A stretch of 64,000 bases of DNA, taken from positions 29,087 to 93,086 of the forward strand of contig CAWFIT010000011.1 of the NCBI GenBank assembly GCA_963815965.1. The letters are read 5' to 3'. How positions within the stretch are numbered: position 1 is the stretch's first letter; the number at the start of each line of letters is the position of its first letter. Below, one piece after another: positions 7,297 to 15,434 of this stretch. The translations under genes and the position numbers were made by a program. The DNA comes from DASVFB01 sp963815965 (GTDB lineage: Bacteria > Actinomycetota > Thermoleophilia > Gaiellales > Gaiellaceae). The notes under the pieces were generated by a model. That model did no database searches. It had not been told where the DNA came from and saw only the letters and a program-made list of their open reading frames with translations.

Positions 7297-8733
7297 TTAC
7301 CGTCGGAAGCCGGAGTTGCTTCCGTTCAGAAGCGGTAGCGCGATCCGGAACGTCGCGCCCTTGCCAACTTCCGATCGCACCGCAACGGTGCCGCCGTGCG
7401 CTTCCGCGACGGCAGCGACGATCGAAAGACCAAGCCCCACGCCCCCGCTCGCGCGAGACCGTGATTGGTCCGCGCGGTAGAAACGCTCGAACACGCGCTC
7501 GAGGCTCTTCTCGCTCAGCCCGGGACCGGCGTCCTGCACCTCGATCAGCGCGTCGCCGTTGACGTGGCCAACGGTGACATGCACCGGCGTTCCCGGCGGC
7601 GTGTGCGCACGGACGTTGCTCAGCAGGTTGTCGACGATCTGCCTGAGGCGGTCGTGATCGCCGAGCACGACAGCGTCGTCGGTGTCGAGCTCGATCGGGC
7701 GCGCGGGCTCGACCATCCTCGCCGTGTCGACGGCTTCGCTCACCACCTCGTCGAGGGGGACCGGCTCGCGCTCGAGCGGACGACCCTCGTCGAGCCGCGC
7801 GAGGAGCAGGAGATCCTGCACGAGCAGGCTCATCCGTTCCGACTCGCGGGTGATTCCCGTCATCGCGCGCGCGAGGTCGTCGGGCCGGCGATCGGCGCCG
7901 CGCGTGAACAGCTCGGCGTACGCACGCACGGCGGCGAGCGGCGTGCGCAGCTCGTGCGATGCGTCGGCGACGAAACGCCGCAGCTTCCGCTCGGATGCCT
8001 CGCGCGCGTTGAACGCGGTTTCGATCTGACTGAGCATCGCGTTGAGCGCGAGGCCGAGACGTCCGACCTCCGTTCGCTCCTCCGCACGCTCGACGCGCTT
8101 GGATAGGTCGCCGGAGGCGATCGCGCCCGCGGTCTTCTCGATCGCGCGCAGTGGACGAAGACCCAGGCTGACGACCCACACGCCGATCGCTCCCAGGGCA
8201 GCGAGCACGAGGCCGGTCACGAGCAGCTCGATCATCAGCAGGCGGTGCAGCGTTCCGTCCACGTCGTGCAGCGAGAGCGCCGTAACGACCATCGTGTCGT
8301 CGTCTTGCTCGAAGGCCGCGCGAACGCGGTAGCGGTCGCCGCCGTCCTGCGCCGAGACCGTGAAGTAACGCACGATGTCGAAGCCCTTCTGTGACGCGCC
8401 CTTCATCGAGATCGTGCCGGGCAGTTGCGGCGGCGAGGTCGCCGTCGAGCCGGGAGGGCCCTGCGGCTCGTACGACGCGAGGATCGTCGTGCCGTCGTGC
8501 GTGCGGTACTGCGTGAACGACCGGTTGAAGCCGCCGGGGCCTCCCCCGGCGTCGTGCGGGCCGCCGTGGCCGTAGCTCTGCGGATGATCCGCCTCGAGTG
8601 TGTTGTCGACACGCTGGATCAGGAAGGAACGCAAGGACGTGTAGGTCGCCGCGTCCGCGACGGCGAGCCCTGCCCCAGCGAGGACGAGCACCCCGAGCAC
8701 GAGCCGCGTGCGCAGCGACAACCGCGCAAACAT
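7297..8733 (-). CDS. HAMP-domain sensor histidine kinase
   Basis: 478 residues. TM1 lies at ~10-32, an extracytoplasmic sensor at ~33-160 with a Gly/His-rich low-complexity part, TM2 at ~165-187, then HAMP at ~187-240 and HisKA with phospho-acceptor His in FVADASHELRTPLAAV near 250. The HATPase domain carries N (NLLSNVRAH), DAGPGL, ERFYR and GVGLGLSIV boxes. Architecture matches the TrcS/TcrY/MprB group. The partner is the OmpR regulator upstream in the transcript, although the two are separated by an unusual 166-bp palindrome. Stimulus unknown. Confidence 0.93.
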   Translation of the reverse strand: MFARLSLRTRLVLGVLVLAGAGLAVADAATYTSLRSFLIQRVDNTLEADHPQSYGHGGPHDAGGGPGGFNRSFTQYRTHDGTTILASYEPQGPPGSTATSPPQLPGTISMKGASQKGFDIVRYFTVSAQDGGDRYRVRAAFEQDDDTMVVTALSLHDVDGTLHRLLMIELLVTGLVLAALGAIGVWVVSLGLRPLRAIEKTAGAIASGDLSKRVERAEERTEVGRLGLALNAMLSQIETAFNAREASERKLRRFVADASHELRTPLAAVRAYAELFTRGADRRPDDLARAMTGITRESERMSLLVQDLLLLARLDEGRPLEREPVPLDEVVSEAVDTARMVEPARPIELDTDDAVVLGDHDRLRQIVDNLLSNVRAHTPPGTPVHVTVGHVNGDALIEVQDAGPGLSEKSLERVFERFYRADQSRSRASGGVGLGLSIVAAVAEAHGGTVAVRSEVGKGATFRIALPLLNGSNSGFRR

Positions 8734-8734
8734 T

Positions 8735-8900
8735 TAGTGCCCCTTCCGGCAATAGTCAGTGCGCCCCTGGCGGAGCACGAGCCCACCATGCGGCGTCCTC
8801 AGTCGGCCCGATATGTCCGCATATCGGGCCTCCCTGCGTCCTTGCCTGGCGAGCTCGTGCTGTCGCCAGAAACGCGAGACCATTATCGGAAGGAGCACTA
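8735..8900. repeat. 166-bp imperfect palindrome (MITE-like) between regulator and kinase genes
   Basis: The segment is symmetrical about 8817.5. The outer ~48 bp on each side match in inverted orientation at roughly 38 positions: both ends read TAGTGC(C/T)CCTTCCG inward and both include AGCACGAGC. The centre is a perfect 11-bp stem, GGCCCGATATG/CATATCGGGCC, around a TCCG loop. The right terminus supplies the TAG stop of the response regulator; the left terminus abuts the kinase ATG. As RNA it would form a very stable hairpin between the two cistrons. I looked for a second copy in the window and saw none. Confidence 0.75.
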
Positions 8901-9605
8901 CGGCTTTCCGGCTTCGAGCATGTATCCCGCCTGCCTGACGGTCTTGATCAACGGCGGGCCGGCGGCGTGAAGCTTCCGCCGCAGGTAGCTCACGTACGTC
9001 TCGACGACGTTCGAGTTCCCACCGAAGTCGTAGCGCCAAACGTTCTGGAGGATCTGTCCCTTCGACAGAACGCGGCGCGGGTTCAGCATGAAGTAGCGGA
9101 GGAGTGAGAATTCGGTCGCAGTGAGCGAGATCGGTGTCTCGCCGCGGTGGACTTCGTGGCGCCGCTCGTCGAGGACGAGGTCGGCGAAGCGAAGAACGTC
9201 TCCCGGCAGAACGCCCGCAGTGCGCCGCAGGATCGCCTGGATCCGCGCGACTATCTCGGCGAGGCTGAACGGTTTGGTGACGTAGTCGTCGCCACCGGCG
9301 CGCAACGCCTCGACCTTGTTCTCCGTCGCGTCCTTCGCCGTGAGGAACAGCACGGCGGTTTTGAAGCCCTGGTCGCGCAAGCGGCGCCCGACCTGAATGC
9401 CTTCTATGTCCGGGAGCATCCAATCGAGCACGACGAGGTCCGGCTCGAAGCGCGCGACGGCGTCGAGTGCGTCGCGACCGTTGTACGCCTCTTCGACCTG
9501 ATACCCCTCGTAGCGAAGAGCCGTAGCGACCGCGTCGACGATCGACTGCTCGTCGTCGACGACGAGGATGCGCTGCTCCGGGCTGCCGTTGCCGTTCATC
9601 GTCAC
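8898..9605 (-). CDS. OmpR/PhoB-family response regulator
   Basis: 235 residues (GTG 9605, or ATG 9599). The receiver domain has acidic pocket DDE near 18, phospho-acceptor Asp in LVVLDWMLPD, Thr in FLTAKD and Lys in VTKPFS. The C-terminal winged helix contains SLTATEFSLLRYFMLNPRRV and an NVVETYVSYLRRKL recognition helix. First gene of the two-component pair. Three 11-bp direct repeats lie 46-78 bp upstream, the spacing bound by OmpR-family dimers, so it is probably autoregulated. Closest by overall look to TcrX/TrcR-type regulators. Confidence 0.93.
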   Translation of the reverse strand: MTMNGNGSPEQRILVVDDEQSIVDAVATALRYEGYQVEEAYNGRDALDAVARFEPDLVVLDWMLPDIEGIQVGRRLRDQGFKTAVLFLTAKDATENKVEALRAGGDDYVTKPFSLAEIVARIQAILRRTAGVLPGDVLRFADLVLDERRHEVHRGETPISLTATEFSLLRYFMLNPRRVLSKGQILQNVWRYDFGGNSNVVETYVSYLRRKLHAAGPPLIKTVRQAGYMLEAGKP

Positions 9606-9650
9606 GGAGCAACCGTCGCAGGCGTTTCTGTGAACTCTCTGAGAACGACC

Positions 9651-9683
9651 GCTTTCTTTACGAAGGTCTTAGACAGCTCTTAG
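9651..9683 (-). promoter_or_regulatory. Three tandem 11-bp repeats, probable response-regulator box
   Basis: On the minus strand CTAAGAGCTGT, CTAAGACCTTC and GTAAAGAAAGC follow one another exactly. Eleven-base direct repeats are the classic OmpR/PhoP binding arrangement. They lie upstream of the regulator gene and downstream of the PQQ dehydrogenase stop. Confidence 0.55.
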
Positions 9684-9695
9684 AGCGAGCGCCGC

Positions 9696-11519
9696 TCAGC
9701 GGAGCGTGAAGGCGTAGACGTCGTCGCCCTTGACGACGGGGATGCCGCGGGTCGCGCGACCGCCGGCGTACACCGCGACGTACTGCTGACCGCCGACGCT
9801 GTACGTCATCGGCGGAGCCCCGACACCGGCGTCCGTGTGAAAGCGCCAGAGCTTGGCGCCTGTCGCGGCGTTGTACGCGACGAGGCCGTGGTACATGCCC
9901 TGTGGTAGTCCGACGAACACGAGCCCGCCCGCCGTCGTCAGCGACCCGCTTTCGCACGAAGCGTCGGTCTGGTTGAACGCCGTCTTCGTGTAGCGGTGCC
10001 TCCACGCGATCCTGTTGCTCGACATGTTCATCGCGGTCAGGGCGCCGGGGATGATTCCCTTGACGTCCGGAAACGACATCTCGACCCCGAGATAGGACCT
10101 GCCCGGTGGCGGCGAGCCCGAGATGGTGCCGACCGCCTTGTAGGCGGATTGCATGTCCCGTGAGCAGACGTAGAGATTGCCCGTCTTCGGGTTGTACGAG
10201 GGCGGGCTCCAGGTGTTGCCGCCGCCCGCACCTGGTGCGGTGGCGGTAAAGCGTCGCTGGTCGAACGGCATGAAGATGCAGCCGAAGCGGAAGGGCCAGC
10301 CGTCGGCGGCCCGCGGCGGGAACGCGCTCGGCTGAGCGCACTGCTCGGAGAAGCTGTCTCCCGCCGGGATCGGCTGCGTTGGCGAGGTGTGCTGGAACGC
10401 GCTCTGCGGCACCGGCTTCTCCTCGATCGGGACAACGGGATTCCCGTTGCGACGATCGAGCTCATACACCCAACCGGTCTTGCACGGCTCGGCGACGACC
10501 TTCCGCACGCGGCCGGCGATTCCCCGCGCGAACAGCACCGTGTTCGAGGAGCAGTCGTAGTCCCAGATGTCGTGGTGGACGACCTGGTAGTGCCACGCAT
10601 ACGCACCCGTCATCGGGTTGAGCGCCACGAACGACGCCGTGAACAGGTTGTCGCCGGGCCCACGGCTGGACCACGGATACGCGTTCCCCGTCGTGAAGTA
10701 CAAGAGCCCTGTCTTCGGGTCGACGCTCGGGGTGTTCCACACGGGCGCGCCACCAGTCTTCCACTCGTCGTTCGGCGGCCACGTCGCCGCCCCGGGCTCG
10801 CCGGGAGACGGGATCGTGTAGAACCGCCAGACGAGGCGCCCGTTTCGCGCGTCGTAGGCGGTGACGTATCCGCGCGCGCCGAACTCACCGCCGGAGACGC
10901 CGACGATGACGAGCCCGTTGTAGTAGAGCGGCGCCATCGTCATCGTGTATCCGTCCTGCCAGTTGCCGTTCGAAACGCTCCAGACGACCCGACCGGTCCC
11001 CTGAGCGAGCGCGACGAGCGTCGCGTCGAGTCTCGCGACGTAGACCTTGCCGTCGCCGAGCGCGAGCCCCCGGTTCACCCAGCCGCAGCACACCGTGTTC
11101 ATCGCCTGCGGCAACCCGGCGTCGTACTGCCAGAGGATGGTCCCGTCCGTCGCGTCGAGCGCGAACACGTCGCCGGCGCCGGTGACCATGTACATGATCC
11201 CCTCGTAGACGAGCGGCGTCCCCTCGCCCTTGTACTTCGATCCCGCGCCTGAGCCGTTGAGGTGGACGTGCCACTTCAGCTTGAGCCGGCGCACGTTCGC
11301 CTTCGTGACCTCCTTCAGGCTGGAGTAGCGCGTCTGCCCGTAGTCGCCGCCGTTCGTCGCCCAGTCGGCTCCCGCGGGCGGAACGAGGTCTAGCGGCGCG
11401 AACGCCGGCGCGAGGGGGATTGTCACGGCTGCTCGCGTGGTGCCGCCTGGCCCGTTTGGCGTCGCCGAGGCCGCAGGTACGACGAGCAGCGCCACGAGGA
11501 GAGGCAGGGCGCGTGCCAT
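9696..11519 (-). CDS. PQQ-dependent alcohol dehydrogenase-type quinoprotein, DxD (lanthanide) motif
   Basis: I chose ATG 11519 because it starts a typical signal peptide (ARALPLLVALLVVPAASA). The 607-residue protein is an eight-bladed propeller with repeated W-motifs (TDGTILWQYDAG, NGRLVWRFYT). Family marks are vicinal cysteines (TVCCGW), Glu in GGEFG, Asn in VWNTPSVD and the catalytic region HHDIWDYD. In XoxF/ExaF-type enzymes the second Asp of DYD coordinates a lanthanide; calcium enzymes lack it. It would oxidise an alcohol in the periplasm-equivalent space; the cytochrome c at 15030 is a possible acceptor. No pqq biosynthesis genes are in the window. The longer open frame upstream to 12206 is a shadow of pspA. 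Confidence 0.88.
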   Translation of the reverse strand: MARALPLLVALLVVPAASATPNGPGGTTRAAVTIPLAPAFAPLDLVPPAGADWATNGGDYGQTRYSSLKEVTKANVRRLKLKWHVHLNGSGAGSKYKGEGTPLVYEGIMYMVTGAGDVFALDATDGTILWQYDAGLPQAMNTVCCGWVNRGLALGDGKVYVARLDATLVALAQGTGRVVWSVSNGNWQDGYTMTMAPLYYNGLVIVGVSGGEFGARGYVTAYDARNGRLVWRFYTIPSPGEPGAATWPPNDEWKTGGAPVWNTPSVDPKTGLLYFTTGNAYPWSSRGPGDNLFTASFVALNPMTGAYAWHYQVVHHDIWDYDCSSNTVLFARGIAGRVRKVVAEPCKTGWVYELDRRNGNPVVPIEEKPVPQSAFQHTSPTQPIPAGDSFSEQCAQPSAFPPRAADGWPFRFGCIFMPFDQRRFTATAPGAGGGNTWSPPSYNPKTGNLYVCSRDMQSAYKAVGTISGSPPPGRSYLGVEMSFPDVKGIIPGALTAMNMSSNRIAWRHRYTKTAFNQTDASCESGSLTTAGGLVFVGLPQGMYHGLVAYNAATGAKLWRFHTDAGVGAPPMTYSVGGQQYVAVYAGGRATRGIPVVKGDDVYAFTLR

Positions 11520-11567
11520 GTGCACGGGGGCTAGGCTACTTGGCACGTAACCGCGCGAGGAGGACCG

Positions 11568-12353
11568 ATGGCGAGCTTGTGGCAGCGATTCAGGATGATC
11601 TTCGGAGCGAAAGTGTCGAAGGCGCTCGACCGGGCCGAGGACCCGACGGAGACGCTGGACTACTCGTACGAGCAGCAGGTGACGCTGCTCCAGAACATTA
11701 AGCGCGGGATCGCGGACGTCGTCACCGCGAAGAAGCGGCTGCAGATGCAGCAGACGACGCTCGAGCAGAGCGTCGTCAAGCTCGAGACGCAGGCGCGGCA
11801 GGCGGTCGGCGCCGGGCGCGAGGATCTTGCGCGGCAGGCCCTCGAGCGGAAGTCGGGCGTGCAGCAGCAGCTGCAGGGGCTCGACACCCAGGTCCAGCAA
11901 CTCGAGGAGCAGCAGGAGAAGCTCTCCGCGAACGAGAAGGAGCTGTCCGCGCGGATCGAGTCGTTCCGCTCGCAGAAGGAAGTGATGAAGGCGCAGTACT
12001 CGGCCGCCGAGGCGCAGGTGCGGATCGGCGAGGCCGCGACGGGAATCGGCGGCAAGATGGCCGACGCAGGCGCGGCGATCGAGCGCGCGCGGACGAAGAC
12101 GGAGGAGATGCAGGCGCGTGCGGGAGCGATGGACGAGCTGATCGCGTCGGGCACGCTGGAGGACTTCACCTCCGACCAGACGCAGCTCGACCGCGAGCTC
12201 GCGCAAATGGCGTCGCAGTCACAGGTCGAGTCCGAGCTCGCGCAGCTGAAGCACGAGGTCAGCCCAGGCGAGGAGCAGAAGCAGCTCGCCGGCGGAGAAG
12301 ACTCACCGCCGATCCACGCCGTGCCCTCGGAGGACAAGGCGGAGAATCAGTAA
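11568..12353 (+). CDS. pspA: PspA/IM30 phage-shock protein
   Basis: 261 residues, almost entirely long amphipathic helix as in the ESCRT-III-like PspA family. The N-terminal amphipathic segment (MASLWQRFRMIFGAKVSKAL) is the membrane-binding region, followed by EDPTETLDYSYEQQ and Gln/Glu-rich coiled coil. It would polymerise on the inner face of the membrane to limit proton leakage under stress. It converges with pspAB and htpX, 20 bp apart end to end, the usual actinobacterial company. The start is set by a GAGGAGGACCG site. Confidence 0.93.
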   Translation: MASLWQRFRMIFGAKVSKALDRAEDPTETLDYSYEQQVTLLQNIKRGIADVVTAKKRLQMQQTTLEQSVVKLETQARQAVGAGREDLARQALERKSGVQQQLQGLDTQVQQLEEQQEKLSANEKELSARIESFRSQKEVMKAQYSAAEAQVRIGEAATGIGGKMADAGAAIERARTKTEEMQARAGAMDELIASGTLEDFTSDQTQLDRELAQMASQSQVESELAQLKHEVSPGEEQKQLAGGEDSPPIHAVPSEDKAENQ

Positions 12354-12373
12354 TCACTCGATTTGCGCGCCGT

Positions 12374-12943
12374 TTAGATTGGCGCGTCGTACAGCGCTAG
12401 CCACTTCGTCAGGTCCGGCTCGATCGGAAGCTCCTTCTCGAGCTTCGCCTTGAGCTCGAGCTCTTCCGCGTTGTCGCGCTCCTGCCCGTCGCCCGCCGGG
12501 ACGAAGGGCCAGAACGACTTGGTCTTGAAGCCGTAGACGAAGTAGACGGGATTCTTGCCGCCGGAGAATCGGAACGGCGCCGCGAGTAGCTGCTTGTCGA
12601 AGCCCGCGTTGGCCAGCTCGGAGGCGACGAGGTTCGCCGCGGTGACGAGATCCTCGAGGTCGTCGTCGCGCACGATCAGCCACTCGAAACCGAACGAGTC
12701 GGTCGTGCGCTCGATCTTCGAGCCGGCGTCTGCGCTCACCGCGTCGAGCAGCTGCTCGAGATCGCTCGCGGCGCGGACGAACTCTCCGGCCGACATCGGC
12801 TTGAAGACGACGGCGGCGACGCCTGCGGTGCGAAGTCCGAGCTCGACCTCGAGAGTGACCCGCGCGGTCGACAGCGCGAACAGACGGTCGCGGGCGACGG
12901 AGGCTGCGCGCTTCCGCCGCCCGAACGGATTCTTCAGCGCCAC
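12374..12943 (-). CDS. pspAB: PspA-associated protein PspAB
   Basis: 189 residues, basic at the start (NPFGRRKRAAS), then a soluble alpha/beta protein with two tandem-looking halves (AAVVFKPMSAGEF; NPVYFVYGFKTKSFWPFVP). The ending LTKWLALYDAPI is characteristic. In actinobacteria this protein is encoded beside htpX and pspA, exactly as here: it lies 3 bp after htpX and converges on pspA. Its biochemical role is unknown; co-occurrence links it to envelope stress. Confidence 0.85.
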   Translation of the reverse strand: MALKNPFGRRKRAASVARDRLFALSTARVTLEVELGLRTAGVAAVVFKPMSAGEFVRAASDLEQLLDAVSADAGSKIERTTDSFGFEWLIVRDDDLEDLVTAANLVASELANAGFDKQLLAAPFRFSGGKNPVYFVYGFKTKSFWPFVPAGDGQERDNAEELELKAKLEKELPIEPDLTKWLALYDAPI

Positions 12944-12946
12944 TCG

Positions 12947-13858
12947 CTACGCGACTGGCCGGCCCATCTCGCGGGCGATCTCCGCGAGCGCCGCGAGCCG
13001 CTTCTCGAGCGGCGGGTGATCCATGAACAACTCCGAGGTCTTCTCCTTCACGGACGCCGGGATGATGAAGAACGCGTTCATGCCGGAGACCTCGCGCAGG
13101 TCGCGCTGAGGAATAAGCGCGATCTGGCTCGAGATCTTCTGCAGGGCGCTCATCAGATACTCGGGCGCCCCGGTGATCACCGCTGCGCCGCGGTCGGCCG
13201 CGTACTCGCGGTAACGCGAGATCGTGCGGATGAGGACCCAGCTGATGATGTACGTGAGCCACGAGACGACGAGCAGAATCAGCCAGATCGGCGGTCCGTT
13301 GCTGTCGCGGTCGCGGCCGCCGCCGAAAAGGCTGCCGTAGAACGCGAAGCGGGTGATCAGCGCCGCCAGCATCGCGAAGAAGCTCGCGAACGTCATCGTG
13401 CGCACGTCACGGTTCTTGACGTGCGTGAGCTCGTGCGCGAGGACGCCCTCGATCTCGCCCTGGTCGAGCCGCCGCATCAGCCCGGTCGTCACGGCGACGA
13501 CGGCGTGCTTGGGATTCCGCCCCGTCGCGAAGGCGTTGGGGACGTCTGTGTCGACGATAGCGACGCGCGGCATCGGCAGCTCGGCCATCGCTGCAAGCCG
13601 CTCGACCGTGTCGAAGAGCTGCGGCGCGTCGGCGCGCTCGATCACCTTCGCACCTGCGGCGCGAAGCGCGAGCTTGTCGGACGTGAAGTACTGGAAGAAC
13701 GCGATGCCGAAGATGATCAGGATCAACGGGACGAGCCCGACGTTCAGGACCGAGAACAGCACGACGGCGAACGTGACGTAAAGCAGTCCCAGCATCGCCG
13801 TCGTCGCGAACATCCGCAGCGTGAGCCCGCGGTCGCGTCCATAAGCCTTGCGTTTCAT
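12947..13858 (-). CDS. htpX: HtpX-family membrane zinc metalloprotease
   Basis: 303 residues from ATG 13858. Two N-terminal TM helices (residues ~17-60), zinc motif HELTHVKNRD near 140, two more TM segments (AALITRFAFYGS; LILLVVSWLTYIISWV), and the third-ligand region YREYAADRGAA. The end EIAREMGRPVA is typical. It degrades misfolded membrane proteins, working with FtsH in well-studied bacteria. First gene of a two-gene unit with pspAB. The much longer open frame upstream reads Arg/Asp noise across the next gene and is not coding. Confidence 0.95.
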   Translation of the reverse strand: MKRKAYGRDRGLTLRMFATTAMLGLLYVTFAVVLFSVLNVGLVPLILIIFGIAFFQYFTSDKLALRAAGAKVIERADAPQLFDTVERLAAMAELPMPRVAIVDTDVPNAFATGRNPKHAVVAVTTGLMRRLDQGEIEGVLAHELTHVKNRDVRTMTFASFFAMLAALITRFAFYGSLFGGGRDRDSNGPPIWLILLVVSWLTYIISWVLIRTISRYREYAADRGAAVITGAPEYLMSALQKISSQIALIPQRDLREVSGMNAFFIIPASVKEKTSELFMDHPPLEKRLAALAEIAREMGRPVA

Positions 13859-13879
13859 CGAAAATCGCTCTCCTTGAAG

Positions 13880-15016
13880 GTGACGCTCCTCATTGTACTT
13901 TCGCCGGTGCTGGTGCTCTGGGCGCTTAACGACAGGGCTACAGCCGCGGTAGGCCTCGTGGCGCCCGGCTTGCACACGATCCAACTGCCCGGCGAGGGGA
14001 TCGTGATCGACCCGAACACGCATATCCCTGGGCTGGTCGCGGCGAAGACACTGCGGAGCGAATTGACGGTGAGGGCCGATCCGAGAGCGGCCGCGCACGT
14101 CGCCGAGTTGAAGGCCGACCTGCGGGAGGCGCACGAAGCACGCGCACGGGCGAGCGCCGCGGTCGGCGTCATCCTCGGCCTGCTGGCCCTCCTCGCCGCC
14201 GTCATACGCTCGCGCGTGCTCGCACGCGCCGCCGTTCTGTATGCGCCGGCGGCCATCGCGCTCGGACTCGCCTGGCGCTCGTCCCTCGCGATCGGTTTCG
14301 GCGCGCTCGCGCTCGCGCTTGTCGCAGGCGTCTCGCGACGAGCCTTCGTCCCACTGCTCGTTGTCGTCTTCGCCGGCGCGCTGCTCGTCCTCTGGCAATG
14401 GCCTGTGACGAACGCGCTCGCGACGATCGGCCCGCATCCCGACGGCGGTCATCGCTTCTACGGCGTGACGAATCAGGTGGAGACGATGCTGCTCGCGCCC
14501 GCGCTGGCGGGAGGCCTGGTCGTCGCGCCGCTTGCACTCGTCGCGGTCGGCTGGAGCAAGGCGGGCGCGGACGGCGGCGGTCTCGTCACCTACGCCGCCG
14601 GCTACGCGATGCTCGCGCTCCGCAGGTTCGGGCGGATCACGCCGCGGCGCGTGGCGGTCGCCGTCGCGGTGGTCCTCGCAGGCGGCCTGCTGCTCGTCGC
14701 GCTCGACGCCACTACGGGCGGCTCGAGCCACGTCACGCATGCGATCGGCGGCGGCCTGCCAGGCGACCTGGCCCACCGTTGGCGCGTGTCCTACGACGGC
14801 GCGACCCACAGCGTCGGCGCCTTCATCATGTTCGCCTCTGGAGTCGCGCTGCTGGTTCTCGTCGCGCTCGTTCGCCCGCGCCCTCCGCTCGTCGATGCGA
14901 TGCTCCTCGCGATCGTCGTCTCGTTCATCGTCAACGACACGCCGCAGGACGTCGCGCTCTGGGGAGCGCTCGGCGCGATCTCGCTCCTCGCGTTGGAGCG
15001 ATCTCGTGTCCGTTAG
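13880..15016 (+). CDS. Polytopic membrane protein of unknown function
   Basis: About 378 residues from GTG 13880, starting 21 bp from htpX on the opposite strand. One N-terminal TM (TLLIVLSPVLVLWAL), a ~90-residue outside loop with a helix (ELKADLREAHEARARASAA), then about eight TM helices. A loop motif HRFYGVTNQVE before TM5 resembles a short conserved loop in actinobacterial membrane proteins related to phosphatase/sulfatase modules, but I see no such catalytic domain. Followed 13 bp later by the cytochrome gene, so probably co-transcribed. Confidence 0.7.
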   Translation: MTLLIVLSPVLVLWALNDRATAAVGLVAPGLHTIQLPGEGIVIDPNTHIPGLVAAKTLRSELTVRADPRAAAHVAELKADLREAHEARARASAAVGVILGLLALLAAVIRSRVLARAAVLYAPAAIALGLAWRSSLAIGFGALALALVAGVSRRAFVPLLVVVFAGALLVLWQWPVTNALATIGPHPDGGHRFYGVTNQVETMLLAPALAGGLVVAPLALVAVGWSKAGADGGGLVTYAAGYAMLALRRFGRITPRRVAVAVAVVLAGGLLLVALDATTGGSSHVTHAIGGGLPGDLAHRWRVSYDGATHSVGAFIMFASGVALLVLVALVRPRPPLVDAMLLAIVVSFIVNDTPQDVALWGALGAISLLALERSRVR

Positions 15017-15029
15017 ACTCGCGCCGCGG

Positions 15030-15434
15030 ATGCGCCGTCTCCTTCCTCTTGCCGCGCTCGCGTTGACGCTCGCCGGCTGCGGCGGCGGCACGGTGGTCAC
15101 TCCTACCCCGGAGACGATTGTCGGCACGGTCGCACAGGGGCCGGCAGGCGCTGCGGCGGGCAAGACCATCTACGACGCGAACGGCTGCGGCGGCTGCCAC
15201 ACGTTCAAGCCCGCGGGGTCTTCGGGCAAGGTCGGTCCGGATCTCGACAAACTCGCGGCCGACGCGACGAAGGCGAACCGAGGGTCGCTCGAGGCGTACA
15301 CGCATGAGTCGGTCGTCGACCCGAACGCGTACGTCGTGGCCGGATTCCCGAAGGGCGTTATGCCGGCGTTCAAGGGCACGCTGACGGACGCGCAGCTCAA
15401 CGATCTGGTCGCTTTCCTGACGCAGTCCTCCTGA
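15030..15434 (+). CDS. Lipoprotein c-type cytochrome
   Basis: 134 residues from ATG 15030. A lipobox LTLAGC anchors it at residue ~17 after a short signal peptide. The haem-binding CGGCH lies near residue 56, after GKTIYDANG. The distal Met is in GFPKGVMPAFKG near 112, and the final helix LTDAQLNDLVAFLTQ is typical of class I cytochromes. It would carry electrons at the outer membrane face, possibly for the PQQ dehydrogenase nearby or a terminal oxidase; the link is inference from proximity. It overlaps the next gene by a few bases. Confidence 0.88.
   Translation: MRRLLPLAALALTLAGCGGGTVVTPTPETIVGTVAQGPAGAAAGKTIYDANGCGGCHTFKPAGSSGKVGPDLDKLAADATKANRGSLEAYTHESVVDPNAYVVAGFPKGVMPAFKGTLTDAQLNDLVAFLTQSS

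Noticed and set aside
11520..12206. N-terminal extension of the PQQ dehydrogenase
   Set aside because: It is the antisense of pspA; the signal peptide at 11519 sets the start.
13016..13879. Plus-strand open frame through htpX continuing into the membrane protein
   Set aside because: The part over htpX is noise opposite a clear metalloprotease; real coding begins near 13880.
13859..15169. Minus-strand extension of htpX to 740 residues
   Set aside because: Upstream part is low-complexity Arg/Asp over a plus-strand membrane protein; ATG 13858 gives a normal HtpX start.
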